A stretch of DNA of 64,000 nucleotides from Warburgia ugandensis (lineage: Eukaryota; Streptophyta; Magnoliopsida; Canellales; Canellaceae): assembly GCA_035236585.1 (NCBI GenBank), contig CP141132.1, positions 57,819,880-57,883,879 of the forward strand. The letters are read 5' to 3'. Each line of letters starts with the position of its first letter. The first letter of the stretch is position 1. Of this stretch, positions 46,985-60,134 are shown piece after piece. The notes under the pieces were generated by a model. The model had not been told where the DNA came from. It did not search any database and worked only from the letters and a program-made list of their open reading frames with translations. Made by a program: the position numbers and the translations under genes.

Positions 46985-48354
46985 GTCACAATGTTTTGTG
47001 TAGTGGATAAAACTTTAGATTATTCACCTCTAGTCTAGGTTTAGGGTACATAGATTAGGATTTTGCATTATTTTTGCATTTATTTGCTATTTTTCTCATA
47101 CTAACAAATTTCTTTGATTTCTGTGCAAGGGAAATCTACAAAGGAGTGGCGGCGATGCTATGGGCTATGGCTTCATCAACATAGATTAGGTTTTCATTGC
47201 TTTCCTATATTAGGATTTGAGTAAAATTGTAAGGGGGCCCATTGTAATTTTAATTTCAATTTTGTTTAATTTTTAAATGGGTTGTAATAATACAAGGCAA
47301 GTGTGGGGTATGTTGGCCCACACTTGATCATCATTGGACCCCATATTGTGAGAATTCTTACCCAAATTTTAATTTTTAGGATGAGGTGCATTTAATATAA
47401 TTTTGCATTTATGATGGTAGTATAATTCATATAAATTAGGGCCATGAATTTATAACTTTTGCATAATACTTAAGATTGTTACATTAGGTTAAGCACTTAT
47501 TTAACAAAGGCTAGCTTGAGTTCAGCTATAATCAAAGCATAGGCTACATGGTTATAATGTCCCATCTGTTAAAGTGCCTAACCCTTTGTTAAGTAGTATA
47601 TAGTGCAGGCATTATTTTATTTTTATTCTGCATTAGATATTTACAGCTTTATGGTGGAATGGAGCTTAATGCTAATATGGACCCCCGAGGAAACCTGATA
47701 CGATAAGGATTAGATTTCGTCACCCGCTCCTTGTCCCACCTAGGAATCAATCAACATCCTTGTATGTGCAATCCCAACCCTTGAGCATTAATTTAAAATC
47801 AAGTAAAAAGAGACTTAGGGCATTGAACTCATAGGACCCCTTTAGAAGGATATGATCTATTGTTGCTCCAGTGGCTTTTGAGAACTAAGTTTAAGTGGGT
47901 GTCTTAAAATCTAAGTAATTTTGACACACCTTCCTTTGGCATCAATTGAGGTCTAAACGTCTCTTGACACGAGGATTGTATTAAACACTTATGAGCAAGA
48001 TTCAACTAGAAAGTAGTAGGAAAATCTAGATAAAAGGTGGAGCTATCTAGATTTTGTTTTAAGAAGCTACTACTTATGCAATAAGAAAAGATAATCAAGT
48101 CATTGCTCAATTGGTGATTACTAGGATTTGATTGTGCATCACTGAGAGTTAGAATCAATATATAGTTAAGACATTTAGTAATTAGGATAGTTTATGTAAG
48201 GGCATCGATCTGAAAACTTAAAGTTAGTACTAAATGCACACCAATTTGAGGTAAAGCTGAGAATCATACAATTACTCCCTATTTTTTAAGGTCAAGATTG
48301 AATGGACCCTTACATAGATATCAATGAATTCCTTAATATTTGAGCCACATTTAA

Positions 48355-48540
48355 AAGGGAAGCCTCGGTGCACGAAGCTCCCACCTATGTAGGGTCCGGG
48401 GATGGGGCGAATCACAAGGGCCTATAGTATGCAGCCTTACCTTGCATTTTTGCAAGAGGCTTTTCCCATGCCTTGAACCCATGACCTCAAGGTCACATGA
48501 CAACAACTTTTGCCATTGCCCTAAGGCTCCCCTTCATTTA
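48355..48540 (-). mobile_element. Au-type SINE, full length
   Basis: On the minus strand the insert starts GAAGGGGAGCCTTAGGGCAA, contains a box A (about 48508–48525) and a box B (GGTTCAAG-type at about 48472–48486). It continues through CCTCTTGCAAAAATGCA, AAGGCTGCATAC and CCCCGGACCC to GTGCACCGAGGCTTCCCTTTT. This is the known structure of the plant Au SINE, about 180 bp long and transcribed by RNA polymerase III. It is flanked by identical 12-bp copies of AGCCACATTTAA (48343–48354 and 48541–48552). It sits in gag of copy C, so it came later. Confidence 0.92.
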
Positions 48541-49199
48541 AGCCACATTTAAGTTTCAAATTTTTTTTGGTGATGCTATTAGGCTTAGGTTATTCCCCTT
48601 CTCACTCGAGGATAAAGCCAAGTTATGGCTCAATTCCTTGGAAGTAAGTTTCATAAATACATGGGACCAATTGTTTAGGAAGGTTTTAAACAAATTCTTC
48701 CCTGTTCACAAAAAAAATGCCCTTCATTGAAAAATTATTAATTTCCAACAGAGAGATAATGAACAATATTATGAATATTGGGAATAATGGAATAAATTGC
48801 TGTAAAAATGGTCATGTCATGAGCATGCCAAGTCTATAACCACTCTTAGGTGCAACCGTTATGTAGATAACATAGTTGGGTAGGCTAAGGAAACTACAGA
48901 GAAAAATGAGTCAACCAAAACATAGGAGAAAGAGAAGAGGCAGAAATCCCCAATAGAACCTATAAGGGAGTCACCTATAAGCCCAAAGCCTCATTTCCTC
49001 AATTACTGAATAAGGCTAGAAGAGGAGCAAACTTCAATAAGATTATGGGTATATTTAAACATGTCCAAATCAACATTCCATTGCTCAATGCAATAAAGGA
49101 TGTCCCCAGATATGCCAAGTTCTTAAAAGAGCTCTACACTAGAAAGAGAAAGTTAAATGTACAAAAGAAAGCTTTCCTCACCGAGCAAGTGAGCTCTTT

Positions 49200-49994
49200 G
49201 ATATAATAAAGTTTAGTGACCTTGCGTGTCCTACACTTTCTTGCATTACTGGAGACCATTTCATAGATAAGGCACTGCTTGACTTATGGATGAGTGTTTA
49301 CTTATTGCCATACTCTGTCTATAAGCAACTATGGCTTGGTGAGCTTAAACTAACCACTACCACATTAAGATTACAAATAGAATAGTGAAGATACCCCATG
49401 GTTTGGTTGAAGATGTCTTGATACAGGTAGACTAGTTTTATTACTTAGTCAATTTCATTGTACTGGACACCCAACTGCATTTTATCTCAGTAGTCAAATT
49501 TTGGTTATGCTTGGACATTGACAACGCCCATTGTCATTATTAACTGTACGAATGGTGTAATGAAATTGTTATTCAACAACATGAAAGTTAAGCTTAATGT
49601 CATTAATGCCGACCAGCAACATTTAGACCTTGATGATTCTGGTGAAGTGAATTTGATTGAGAGTCTAATTCACAACATTCACCCACCATCTTCCATCTCT
49701 AACCAACTAAAGGCTTGTCTTATACATTTTAATGGAGATTTTGATTTAGATAAGTCTATTGAGGAGGTGAACAACCTTTTAGAGGCTCCTCCAATCATGG
49801 GTACCTCCAAGTGCGGCCCTTATGTAGAGTCACTCCCTCCTTCAGACTTTGTTTTCATATCCTCTATAAAGCAATTGTCATCTCTGGCCCTAAAACAGTT
49901 CCCTGACAACCTCAAATACTCTTATGTAGGACCAGATGAAACCTTACTTGTGATACTTGCATTAGATGTATACAAGGAACAGGAAGGTAAATAA
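49200..49994 (+). pseudogene. Protease region and downstream linker of copy C
   Basis: Pieces match the active-site surroundings (LLPYSVYKQLWLGELKLT near 49300), then VDFIVLDTQ-like sequence, and the linker frame 49518–49994 with NCTNGVMKLLFNNMKVKLNV and VNLIESLI. All are counterparts of copy A at 38855–39420. The region is broken. Confidence 0.8.
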
Positions 49995-50039
49995 CTTAAT
50001 GTTCATAAGGACCATTAGACTGCTATGGGGTAGACCATA

Positions 50040-51430
50040 GTAGACATAAAAGGGATTAGTCCAGCAGTGTGCATCCATAGGATACGCCTGGAAGAAAATG
50101 CAAAATCCTCTAGGAAAACTCAAAGACAATTGAATCCTCATATGAAGGATGGGATCAGAGAGGAAGTCTTTATGATTCTAGATGTTAGTGCCACATACCC
50201 CATCTTTGACAGCATGTGGGTTTGCCCCTTTCAAGTTGTACCCAAGAAATCTAGGGTCATGGTAGTCAAGAATAAGGAAAATGAGTTAGTACCCACTTAA
50301 ATGACCACCAGATGGAGAGTTTGAATTGATGATTAAAAATTAAATGTAGTCATGGGGAAAGACCACTTTTCTCTACCTTTTATCGACCAAATGCTAAAGA
50401 GGTTGTCTGGACACAATTATTATTGTTTTCTATATGGATATTTTGGTTATAACTAGTTTCATATAGCACCTGAGGATCAGGAGAAGACTACTTTCACCTA
50501 CCCTTTTGAGACCTTTGCTTATCAATGTATGGCTTTTGAACTTTACAATGCTCCTGCTCCATTTCGAAGGTGTATGTTGAGCATCTCCCATGATATGGTA
50601 GAAAGGTTTCTAGATGTGTTTATCAATGACTTCTTAGTATTTGAGACTTCTTTTGATTTGTGCCTGCACCATTTGAAATTAGTTCTGCAAGGTGTTAGGA
50701 GAAGAATCTAGTATTGAACTAGGAAAAGTGCCATTTAATGATACAAAGTGGGATAGTTATAGGCCACATTATATCACACAATGGGATAGAGGTAGATAAG
50801 GCTAAAGTGGATTTAATAGCCAACATCCCTCCACCAAGTACTGTGAAATAAATTCTCTTTTCTATGACATGCTTGCTTCTATAGAAGATTCATCAAGGAC
50901 TTTAGCAAAATTGCCAAGTCCCTTTGTAATTTACTGTCACAGGAGGCTACTTTTAACTTTGATGAAGACTGTAGTAAAGCATTTAAGTGGCTAAAGGCCG
51001 AGTTCACCTCTATGCCCATTATTCAACCACCTGATTGGAGTGCATCATTTGAGATAATGCATAATGCGTCAGATTATGTTATTGGATTTGTTTTGAGGTA
51101 GAACATTGATAAACTTCCTCATGTGACATACTACGCTAGTGCAACTCAACTATTTGACTGCATAAAAGGAGTTGTTAGGTTAGTGTTTGCTCTGAATAAG
51201 TTTAAATCTTACTTTATAGTTCAAAGCGTATACTAGGATCACATAGCTCTAAAGTACCTCCTTTCTAAAGTGAAACCTAGGTTGATCCAGTGAATACTAC
51301 TACTACCACTACTACTACTACTACAAGAATTTGACTTAGAAATTCAAGACAAGAAAGGTTCCAAAAGTCTCATAGCAGACCACTTATCCAAACTAGTGGT
51401 TGAGAACACTAGCAAAATGTGCCTATAATT
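50040..51430 (+). pseudogene. Reverse transcriptase–RNase H region of copy C
   Basis: Pieces include IRLEENAKSSRKTQRQLNPH, VVPKKSRVMVVK, MAFELYNAPAPFRRCMLSI with FINDFLVF (palm, where active copies have a YxDD-type motif), FIKDFSKIAK (thumb/connection near 50890) and ADHLSKLVVENTS at the RNase H end. An ACT triplet run (51294–51322) encodes an expanded leucine stretch there. The region is broken. Confidence 0.85.
51294..51322. repeat. (ACT)n triplet microsatellite inside RNase H region
   Basis: About ten CTA/ACT triplets in a row. It lies where the family has a short leucine run, and copy A has a shorter triplet run at the matching place (about 37363–37380, reverse strand). Confidence 0.85.
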
Positions 51431-51559
51431 GAATCCTTTTCAGATGAACAATTAATGCGCACTTTCCAATTGCTTTGGTATGGTGATACAGTAAATTATC
51501 TTATTACATGAAAAATTCCCAATCATTGGACCAAACAAGATAGGAACAGATTTTTTATC

Positions 51560-52560
51560 GAGGTTAAATACTTCACATGGGGAAATTTGTACTTATTAAG
51601 AACTATCCCGATTAGGTAATAAGGAGATGCATACTAGATATTGAGCATAGTAATATTATCTCCTTTTGTCATGATCATGCATGTTAGGGCCATTTTAGCT
51701 CTAGAAAGACAACAACAAAAATTTTGCAGTGTGGCTTTTATTGGCTCAACATTTTTGAAGATTCACAAGCTACTGCACAACATGTGTAAGGTGCCAAAGA
51801 CTAGGAAGTTTAGGGAGGAGACACATAAAAGGGCAGCCTTGGTGCACAAAGCTACCACATAGAGAGGAGACACATGATACCCTTAACTACGTGTCCAAGT
51901 GGGTGGATATACCTTGCAAAACTAATGGCCACAAGTTAGTGGTAAGATTTTTAAAGGAAAATATTTTTGCAAGTTTTGATACTCCACATGCCATAATTAG
52001 TGATTGGGGGGAAACACTTTTGTAATAAAGTGTTTCATAATCTAATGAAAAAGTATAGTGTCAACCATAGGATAGCTACCCCATATCAACCTAAGACCAG
52101 TGTACAAGTAGCAGTATCTAATAGGGAAATTAAGTATATCCTAGAGAAGATAGTTAATCCAAGTAGGAAAAACTAATCTATGAGACTCAACGACACTTTG
52201 TGGGCTATCGTATAGCTTATAAAACCCCAATAAGTATGTCACCCTACTGCTTGATCTATGGAAAGGCTTACCACTTATTAGTTGAGCTAGAATACAAGGC
52301 ATATTAAGCTATCCAAAATCTAAATTTTGAATTAGATATTGCTGGGACCCATTAAAAACCCCAACTCAATGAGTTAGCAGAATTGAGAAAGGATGCATAT
52401 TATTTTGCATGAATATACAAAGACCGGATAAGGGTTTACCATGATCATCAAATCTTAAGGAAATCCTTTACACTTGAACAAAAAGTCTTGTTGTATAATT
52501 CAAAATTGCAACTCTTTCTAGGCAAACTCAGATCTCAATAAACTAGACCTTAAATCATAC
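51560..52560 (+). pseudogene. Integrase region of copy C
   Basis: Pieces match the zinc-binding segment (HDHACGPF-like near 51670), a catalytic-core stretch with KVFHNLMKKY near 52030, and the C-terminal segment with GIAYKTPISMSPY-like sequence at about 52220 and [14 protein letters not shown] at about 52460. It is disrupted by a 37-bp SINE stub. The region is broken. Confidence 0.75.
51827..51863 (-). mobile_element. 37-bp 5'-truncated Au-type SINE stub
   Basis: On the minus strand the insert reads GTGGTAGCTTTGTGCACCAA, GGCTGCCC and then TTTT, the last part of an Au-type SINE. It is flanked by identical 12-bp copies of GAGGAGACACAT (51815–51826 and 51864–51875). This shows it is a genuine, very short insertion that lost its 5' end during reverse transcription. 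Confidence 0.85.
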
Positions 52561-54381
52561 CCATAGTATATCCTTAGGGGGGCCATTGAGATTGAAAAGA
52601 ATAGTGATATCCAAAAAGTAAATGGTCAGAGGTTAAAACTTTTCCTAGAACTACTTAACCCGAAATTGAAGAGACATTGTTAGAGGCACCTCATTTTCAT
52701 GACCCACCTTAGACTGCTCTAGGAACTTTGTAGATCATTGTCCTTGCACTCATCATTCTAGATGAAGATGTTAAACTTAATGCTCCTTGGGAGGGAACCC
52801 AAATGTTTTTCAAATCTCAATCTTTCAAATCTTTCCATGCTCATTTAGGGTCCTATGTTTTAAAACATAGGGGATAATGTTTCATTTAGACTGGGGGGTG
52901 TGCATGTACACAGAGATTTAGTAATTCTACTACTTTCCCCTATTAATGGAAGTATGCATGACTAGTTTTGCATATTATTCATGTGCTGAAGCATTTTATG
53001 AAGATTAATTCTTGGAGAATATTTACACATAGCATATAGTCAAGACTAATAAAGAGGTATGACTTAGAGACCCTAAGAAAAATCAGTGGAGATCAATAAT
53101 GTAATGAAGTCTTCGAGACTATCTTCTTTCAGAGTTATAAGTAATTCCAAAGTTTCTTCATCATATAGAATTTAGTGTGATCCTGATATCCTTTTTTTAT
53201 TATTAACTATTAATAATAAATAGGAGTAATACCTTTCTTTTCAGAAAATTTATTGAATCTGATAAGCTTTAGGAAACCTAGGGAATGATATAGGCCATCC
53301 TTATTCAGCAAAGATACATAAAACTTACCCAATATAGTATATCATTGGTTAATCTCTTGAGCCTATTGTTAAGCCTTTTCTTTCTTAAACCCACCCATAG
53401 TAACCTAGAAAAACCAATAAATAAATATCCATTACCCATTTTTCAAAATAAGTAGAGTTACCAGAAAAGTTTAAAAAGGAAAAAAAGTTAAATAAGTGAA
53501 AAACAACGAAAGTCTTTCTCTCAAAGAAGTCAAAATAAAAAGAAAAGAAAAGAAAGAAATATCAAAAATAGAAGAGAAAAATTGAAAGATAAAAATACAA
53601 AGGGAGTTCACTTCAGTATAGTCAAGGATCAATTGTTCAATGATCAAAATAAGACCTCTACTCAATTTTGAACCTCTGAAATCCTTATACTCTTCTTTTT
53701 TGAACCTATCTCAAGCCTACATTTCATCCCATTTAAAGAGATGTAGATCTTAGGTGGAACATAGCCTTAAATAGGATATAAAAAGAAGGAATTAAGGTAA
53801 ACTACTCCTACTATTCTTGGTAATGACATTCATTTTGAGGATTACTTTTCTTTGTCTCTTTAACACTTAAAAATTTATGTGAACCATTAGCCTTGTTGGA
53901 TCCAGTCACATAATGAGAGAAATATGTTCAACACCTTTTCTAAGAGCTTCATTATTTGAGAGTATGCCTATAAGAATTTGAGGTAAAAATATATTTCCAA
54001 TGGCATTTAAGCATATCTAATTGAAATTTATGACTTATGTGGCTATACACACACATGCACCTCAAGAAGTAACTAGAGTGAAATGTCTTTAGTATGTGTA
54101 TAATTTGTAGAATTGTCAGTCATCTCCATTAAGTTGTGAAAGTTTATACAATGGTAATGAATGAGGATTCTCTGAAATAAAATAGGTGCTCAAATTATGA
54201 AATTTTGTTGGTATATTCATTGCAAACCCCCATAAGGCTAACTCATCCACTAGGGTAACCTCGGGGTTCAAGGGCTTATTGCATTTGTAAAATACAATCA
54301 TGCGTACCTATGAAAGTGGCACTTTGTATTGGTTTTTTTAAAAAAAATTTAGCATATTTTTGTTGAGACTTGCAAAATGTT
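52560..54381 (+). other. Long 3' untranslated region of copy C
   Basis: This is non-coding sequence between integrase and the 3' LTR. It contains the upstream polypurine-like site (about 52896–52907) and aligns with 34126–35900 (reverse) and 42816–44357 (reverse). Athila/Tat elements typically carry a long region here, sometimes with an env-like ORF. I see no such ORF. Confidence 0.6.
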
Positions 54382-54393
54382 GGTTGAGAGGTG
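54382..54393 (+). other. Polypurine tract of copy C
   Basis: GGTTGAGAGGTG lies directly before the 3' LTR start TGATAAG. Copy A has GGTTGGGAGGTG at the same place. Confidence 0.7.
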
Positions 54394-55443
54394 TGATAAG
54401 TATTTAATTTTACATAAAAACCACCCAATTAGTCACCCATGTGTTATAACTTGTAGGGGTAAATTATGGTTCTTAGGCAAAATTCATAACACATGTAATT
54501 TCTACCTAATGACTCAAAATTTTCATATTTGTAGTTTGAGAGTCTACTCCAAGGTAATCATGTGATTAATTATTTTTTAGTATTTAATTAGAGTTTTGAA
54601 CTTTTTGTAGGAAACGAGATGGTGATCCGATGGCTGAGATGAATCGAGAAGAAAATGAAAGATCAAGATGAAAAGATTGAGTCAAGACCTAAAAATTGTC
54701 AATTCAAAGTGAGATCAAAGGTTAAGATCATCTTTAAGACAAGCAATAGATGCAATTAGGGCCAAAGTGGGCCCATGCACAAGTCATGGAAATTCTACCA
54801 CCTTTGCACGGGTTTTACTTAAGTCACTTAGCCATATTCAAGCCATGAACAAGGTGATAGGCTAAGGACCCTAGCCAACCACCAAAGCTAAGGACTTAAT
54901 CCATCAAGCTAAGCTAAGAAAGCCATCTAAGCAAGCCATGAAGCCCAAGCCAATGGAGCTCTCAAAGGTAGCCATCAAGCTGCATTAGCCAAGTTAGATG
55001 GAAGGACATGATTGGAAAAGAATTGAAAGAATAATCCTTGGGATTTCTTAGGACATTTTGAAGATAATTGAGGAAAAATCCACTAGGCTAAGGTAGCATG
55101 TGGACCAATAGAAAGATACCTCTTCAATTTTAGTGTTCTTCTATGTTTTTTCCACTTTCCACCTCACCACTAAATAGCACTACGAATTTTTTCATTCAAG
55201 AGTCTTATCTTTCTAAGACTTCCCCACCTTCCTAAACTCCTATTCCAAATATCCAGCTAATGCCCACTTCTTAGGAACTACTTACCAATCACTTTTCCCC
55301 ACCTCACCTCTCTTTTTTATATTTTCCTGTTACTTTCTTTCCTCCCATCTTCCTAGGGAGGAGGCATCTTTTTCTTAAACTAATTTCTCTAACCTTTTTG
55401 AGAAAGGCATGATTTTGAAGGTTCTTTAGGCTAAAGCTAGGAT

Positions 55444-58400
55444 TGTAATAACCCCAATTTTTATGAATATATTTGAATTATTAAAAATTAAAAGTTGAAA
55501 TTCTAAAAGTGGAACTAGAACTTTGAGTTCCAGGAGACTTCATATTTTTTATAAAAATAAAATCAAGAATTAAAACTAGGATATTTGTAATGTGCTCAAA
55601 AAACTAATTAGAATGACTATAAGTAGGTCAAATTCTGAGTCCAGATGAAAAATCCTTATTTTCTCTATTTTTATGATTATAAGGATAAAATGGTAATTTT
55701 ACACATAACTGAGACCTAAGACATCAAAATTTGGAATGTACTTGAAAAACCAATCAAAATGACACTAAGTATGCTCAATTCTGAGTTTAGAGGAATAAAC
55801 CCTAATTTTCTCCATTTTTTCAAGTAAAAGGGCAAAATAGTCTTTTCACAACTATGTAGGGCCCACAAGGTGGGCCAACGGTTTAGAAGATCACCATCAT
55901 GAGTCAAACCACTACCAATTGGTAGTGGAGAAGGAGGTGGTATTAGGAATCCAATGCCAATTTAATAATAAAAAGAAATGAAACATAATTATGACAAGTA
56001 ATCATGGAAAATTCAAAAATCCCTATAAATAGCCCAGAAAATTTTCCAAATTTTTTCCTAAAAATCCCCCATGAGGTGCCCTAGAATCCCCTGAAATCTT
56101 AGATACAAAATATTCCCCTAATTTTCCCTCTTTCTCTCTTTCCCTATCTTGCTCAGTGGGCATGTCCCCAAATGCACCCGGGCAGACAACCCCGTGTCCA
56201 GGGACGCGTTGTCCCAAATCAATTAGGGTTTCCACCTAGGAAACCCTAATTCAATTAGGCATGAAATTCAAGACATTAGTTCCAGATCTTGACTATCAGA
56301 TTTGTTTGGGCTAGGATTTTGTACAAAAGCCCTAAGATCTTATGATGATCCATCGGTTAGCTCGTCGGGAAAATCAGAATGAAGAATAAATCTAGCAAAT
56401 TTATTGTCTCAGAAATGTTCTAGACCTTATTCTAGAAAATCTAACCAATGAATCATCATTATGGACCATTGAAAGTCTTCAAGACGGGGTGATATACATT
56501 TTCCCCAAGGTTATCCTCCTTCTCCGACAACGGAACTAAAGAAATCACGGTCTGTATATGTATTCTGATGCAACAAGGGTTTTCCAGCTTTCTTCCTCTT
56601 CTCTGGTAAATCTATCTCTCTCCAGTGAAGATTACTTCACTAGCTGGCCCAGGTAGGTGGTATCTCCCTCTTCTCCTTTCATTCTGGCATTACCTTTGTG
56701 TTTTCCGACCTCCAGGTGATCTCCCCTTCATGAACATCTCATATGCAACTTTGAGACATTTGATGGATTCTTGGGGCCCAAAAACCCCAAGAGATGAAGT
56801 CCTAGGCGTAGATCTGGTAAGATGAGGGAGATCAAGGGATGAGCGATCTGACGGTTCAAATCTGGACCGTCTTGCCTATCACTGGTCACCCATCCTTAGT
56901 GATGGGTAATCCTGGGTAATAGGCGTGGGCCGATCTCCTATTTGTCATTTGTTATTGGAGCTGATCTTAGCCGTCTAATCTTAGAATTGAAGCTTTGTTT
57001 CTTCAATTAAGAGCTCAATTTAGCTCCAATTTTAGATTTGAAAGTTTGTATAGATTCCTTGTTACTTGTTTAAGGTACTGAACTTAGAAAATTTATGTTT
57101 TAATGCATGTACAATTCTGTTAATTAAGAAAAGTATTACTAATTCCTATGATCAGTGAAATTTGGAATGATCAGACTTTATAATTCTGATCCACTAATGA
57201 TCTTGTGATTTTGAAACATGGAATCAATGGTTAGAAGTGACTAATCTCTGTTTAATTAAGAAACCTAGCCTTAAAAGAAGAAAACTCATAATAAGGAGCA
57301 TGAATCTTCATGATCTAATTAATCAAGCATGATAAGTTCCTTCAAAATAGTTTATATGATGATCTAAATGTATAGTTATAGTAATTAAATGGTTGGATGT
57401 AATTTATTTTCCAGATCTTAAGATCATGACCCTTAAAAGTAGTAAAATCTATAAAAATGAATGGTAATCTCCTTGATTAGTTTGATCAAGGATGATCGGA
57501 TAGTGTGGATGTATTTGGATGATGATATAAAGTTAAGATCATATGGATTGATGGGCCTAATGAGGCTAATTTGGGATAGATAAATATCTATGCCCTTAAT
57601 TTCGATAAAATTACTTAAGATCTTCTTGATTGGTTGGATTATATTAACCACTCTTTGATCAGACTTTAACTAGTAAGCGTTGGTCAATTTTGACATAAGG
57701 AGGAGCAGTCTAGACTTAAGATGAAATAAGCTATCTTCAACTAGTAAAACATTAACTGGTTGAATAATAATAATAAGATCATAAAAGGTTAGTAAAATAT
57801 CTAATCTTAATAAAAATGGTAAGTAAGATAATCAAGATCAAACAAGATCCATAAGGAAATCTTGAATGATTAAGAACAATAACAATCATAACAATATATT
57901 ATACTTAATATGCATGTTTATTAGTATGTATGCTGTAGATCAAATCTAGATCATTAGATTAGATAATCCAAACCCTTGATCAAATATGATTCAAGGAAGA
58001 ATATAAGGATCATCCTCCTTAGGGATGATCAAATAACTGAATTTAGATAAAAGAAGAACTAGGTAATAGAAAATCTAGGCCCTTGATCTTTATCAACAAG
58101 TATAAATTGTTGATCAAAGGATCTATGAAAGATCAAGATTAAAGAGATGGACACACAAAGACTTAGAGATAGAAAATACTTAGATCTACATGATTAGATG
58201 ATCATTCTAAACGTCAGATCTATTGATCAGTAGGATAAAATACTATCTGATAGATTGTATGGATGATAGGAACACAAGACAGATCGAGGTCCTTTATATC
58301 AAAGGACAAGATTAGATAAGGAATATAAATATGAGATTATCTAAGTTATTTAGATAATGATAGTATATATGTATTTACAGATTACATACATAAATCATGG

Positions 58401-59922
58401 AAGATTTGAAGGGATGGATCACTACATGAAGGTAGGTGGAGCTTTAAGAATGCAAGACCTATGATCTATGGAGTTGTTGTTATTCATAGACATTATAATG
58501 CTTAAGAATGATAATATGTGTAGTTACATTTGAATAATAATTCATGTATATTAGATAGAGATAACTATTGAAATTAAATGGAATACATAATAAATACCTA
58601 GGTAACATTTATGATTACCCTTAAACTTAGATAAGAATATAATAATAATGGATATCATTTGTATCAAATGAGTATCATTACACTTAATAACATTTGGTAT
58701 ATGAATACCAAATTAAAGGAAATGGGGATCATTCATTGTAAATGAGGATCCCTAAATCTAGAAATGAGATTATATCCTTAGTATGAGGATACTGAATACA
58801 AAGATGATATTATAAACAGACAGATTGTCTTAGATGTACAAGAAGTATTTTACATACAAGCATGGAGGCTTGTGGTTTTGTTTTAAACAGGCATAAGCCT
58901 AGGGATGCTATGCTAGGGAAGTTATGAGGGTTTGGCCACCCACTTCCCAAAATTGACGATATTATGATACCTTGCCCAAAGAGAGGCTAAAAGTCAGGTG
59001 GGGCAATTATAAGAAGGCCCCACTATGAAAGTCCTATCTCCCTATACGGGTAGTGACACAATATTTTCCACCATAGTATTAGTGGTGAATAGGGCAATTA
59101 TCCAAGTGCGCTAGTATGGATCAGATTGTAGCATGGTAGTCCTTAAGTATTTTGCATTATAATGCATGGCATAGTGAGATGCCAATAGTGCCTTAATGAG
59201 GGAGTATTTTTCTAGTAAAAGTCTGGATGATTTATCAACTCAGCATATCTGAGTATGATTATTGAAGTTTGAGATATTGACTATTTTTCATAGTTTTTGA
59301 CTATATATTTATATACATACGATATAGTGGTGAGTGGTTTGGAATTGTCATAGTAGATGTTACGTGGTAAATTATATGAATGATCATATATGGTATGGTT
59401 CATGGAAATTGAATTATGTAATTCATATGGAACATGATAATTATTAATACTGTACTTTTGAATTATACGATTCCATATGTTCTTGAATCCCCTATCAAGC
59501 ATACCTTGCTGAGATATTGTAAATATTTGAATGCTTACAATATCTCAGATACAGAAAGAAAAGAATGGAGGGATACGATATGGGAAGACAAAGACCATAC
59601 TATTGATCAAGACTATGTGCTATGGTGGAAAGGATTGGATTGTATTTTGATTTGTGTATTTTGGACATAAGATGTAATAAAGGGTAGTGTATGTGAACCA
59701 TTGGATTGATCCCGCAATTTTAATAAAATGAGTTTCTTTGGAAACATATGTTGTATACAAAATTATGTATGTATGTGTGAGTGAAATGTGGCATTCGAGT
59801 TTTCTGAAAAGAATTTCAAAGAAAATATTTCCACTGCTTAAGTTTTCAAATTTTTTACAAAATTGGTTGACCACTATTTGAAAATAAATAATGAAAATGT
59901 ATTTAAAAAACCTAGGTAGCCA
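55444..59922 (+). repeat. Long LTR of the nested element
   Basis: The inferred LTR runs from TGTAATAACCCC to GTAGCCA. It has a TATAAATAG box at 56024–56032, about 580 bp in, followed by a C-rich stretch, as in long plant LTRs. No long coding frame is present. Confidence 0.6.
56024..56032 (+). promoter_or_regulatory. TATA box in the nested element's LTR
   Basis: CCCTATAAATAGCCC is a strong plant TATA context and fits the U3/R border of the inferred LTR. Confidence 0.6.
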
Positions 59923-59926
59923 AAGT

Positions 59927-59938
59927 TGGTATCAGAGC
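59927..59938 (+). other. Primer-binding site for initiator tRNA-Met (nested element)
   Basis: TGGTATCAGAGC matches perfectly. It is the same site as in the compact element at 13199 and lies four bases after the inferred LTR end. Confidence 0.88.
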
Positions 59939-60040
59939 CAGTTCATCTAGTTACTTGTAGCCCCTTATGTCCAATATGATTATGACAATCCAAGTTGAAG
60001 ATGAGAAATAGTGAGTGAATTGAGAAATAGGAGAGTCTTA

Positions 60041-60134
60041 GTTGAGAACGAGTATAGAAAGAGTTGACTCATTAGTGAAGGATGAGTATAGAAAGAGTTA
60101 ACTCATTAGTTGAGGATGAGTATAGAAAGAGTTA
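60041..60134 (+). repeat. 34-bp tandem repeat, 2.8 copies
   Basis: Units start at 60041, 60075 and 60109 and share GAGTATAGAAAGAGTT, with the first two ending ACTCATTA. They differ at only a few positions. The repeat lies in the leader of the nested element. Confidence 0.88.
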
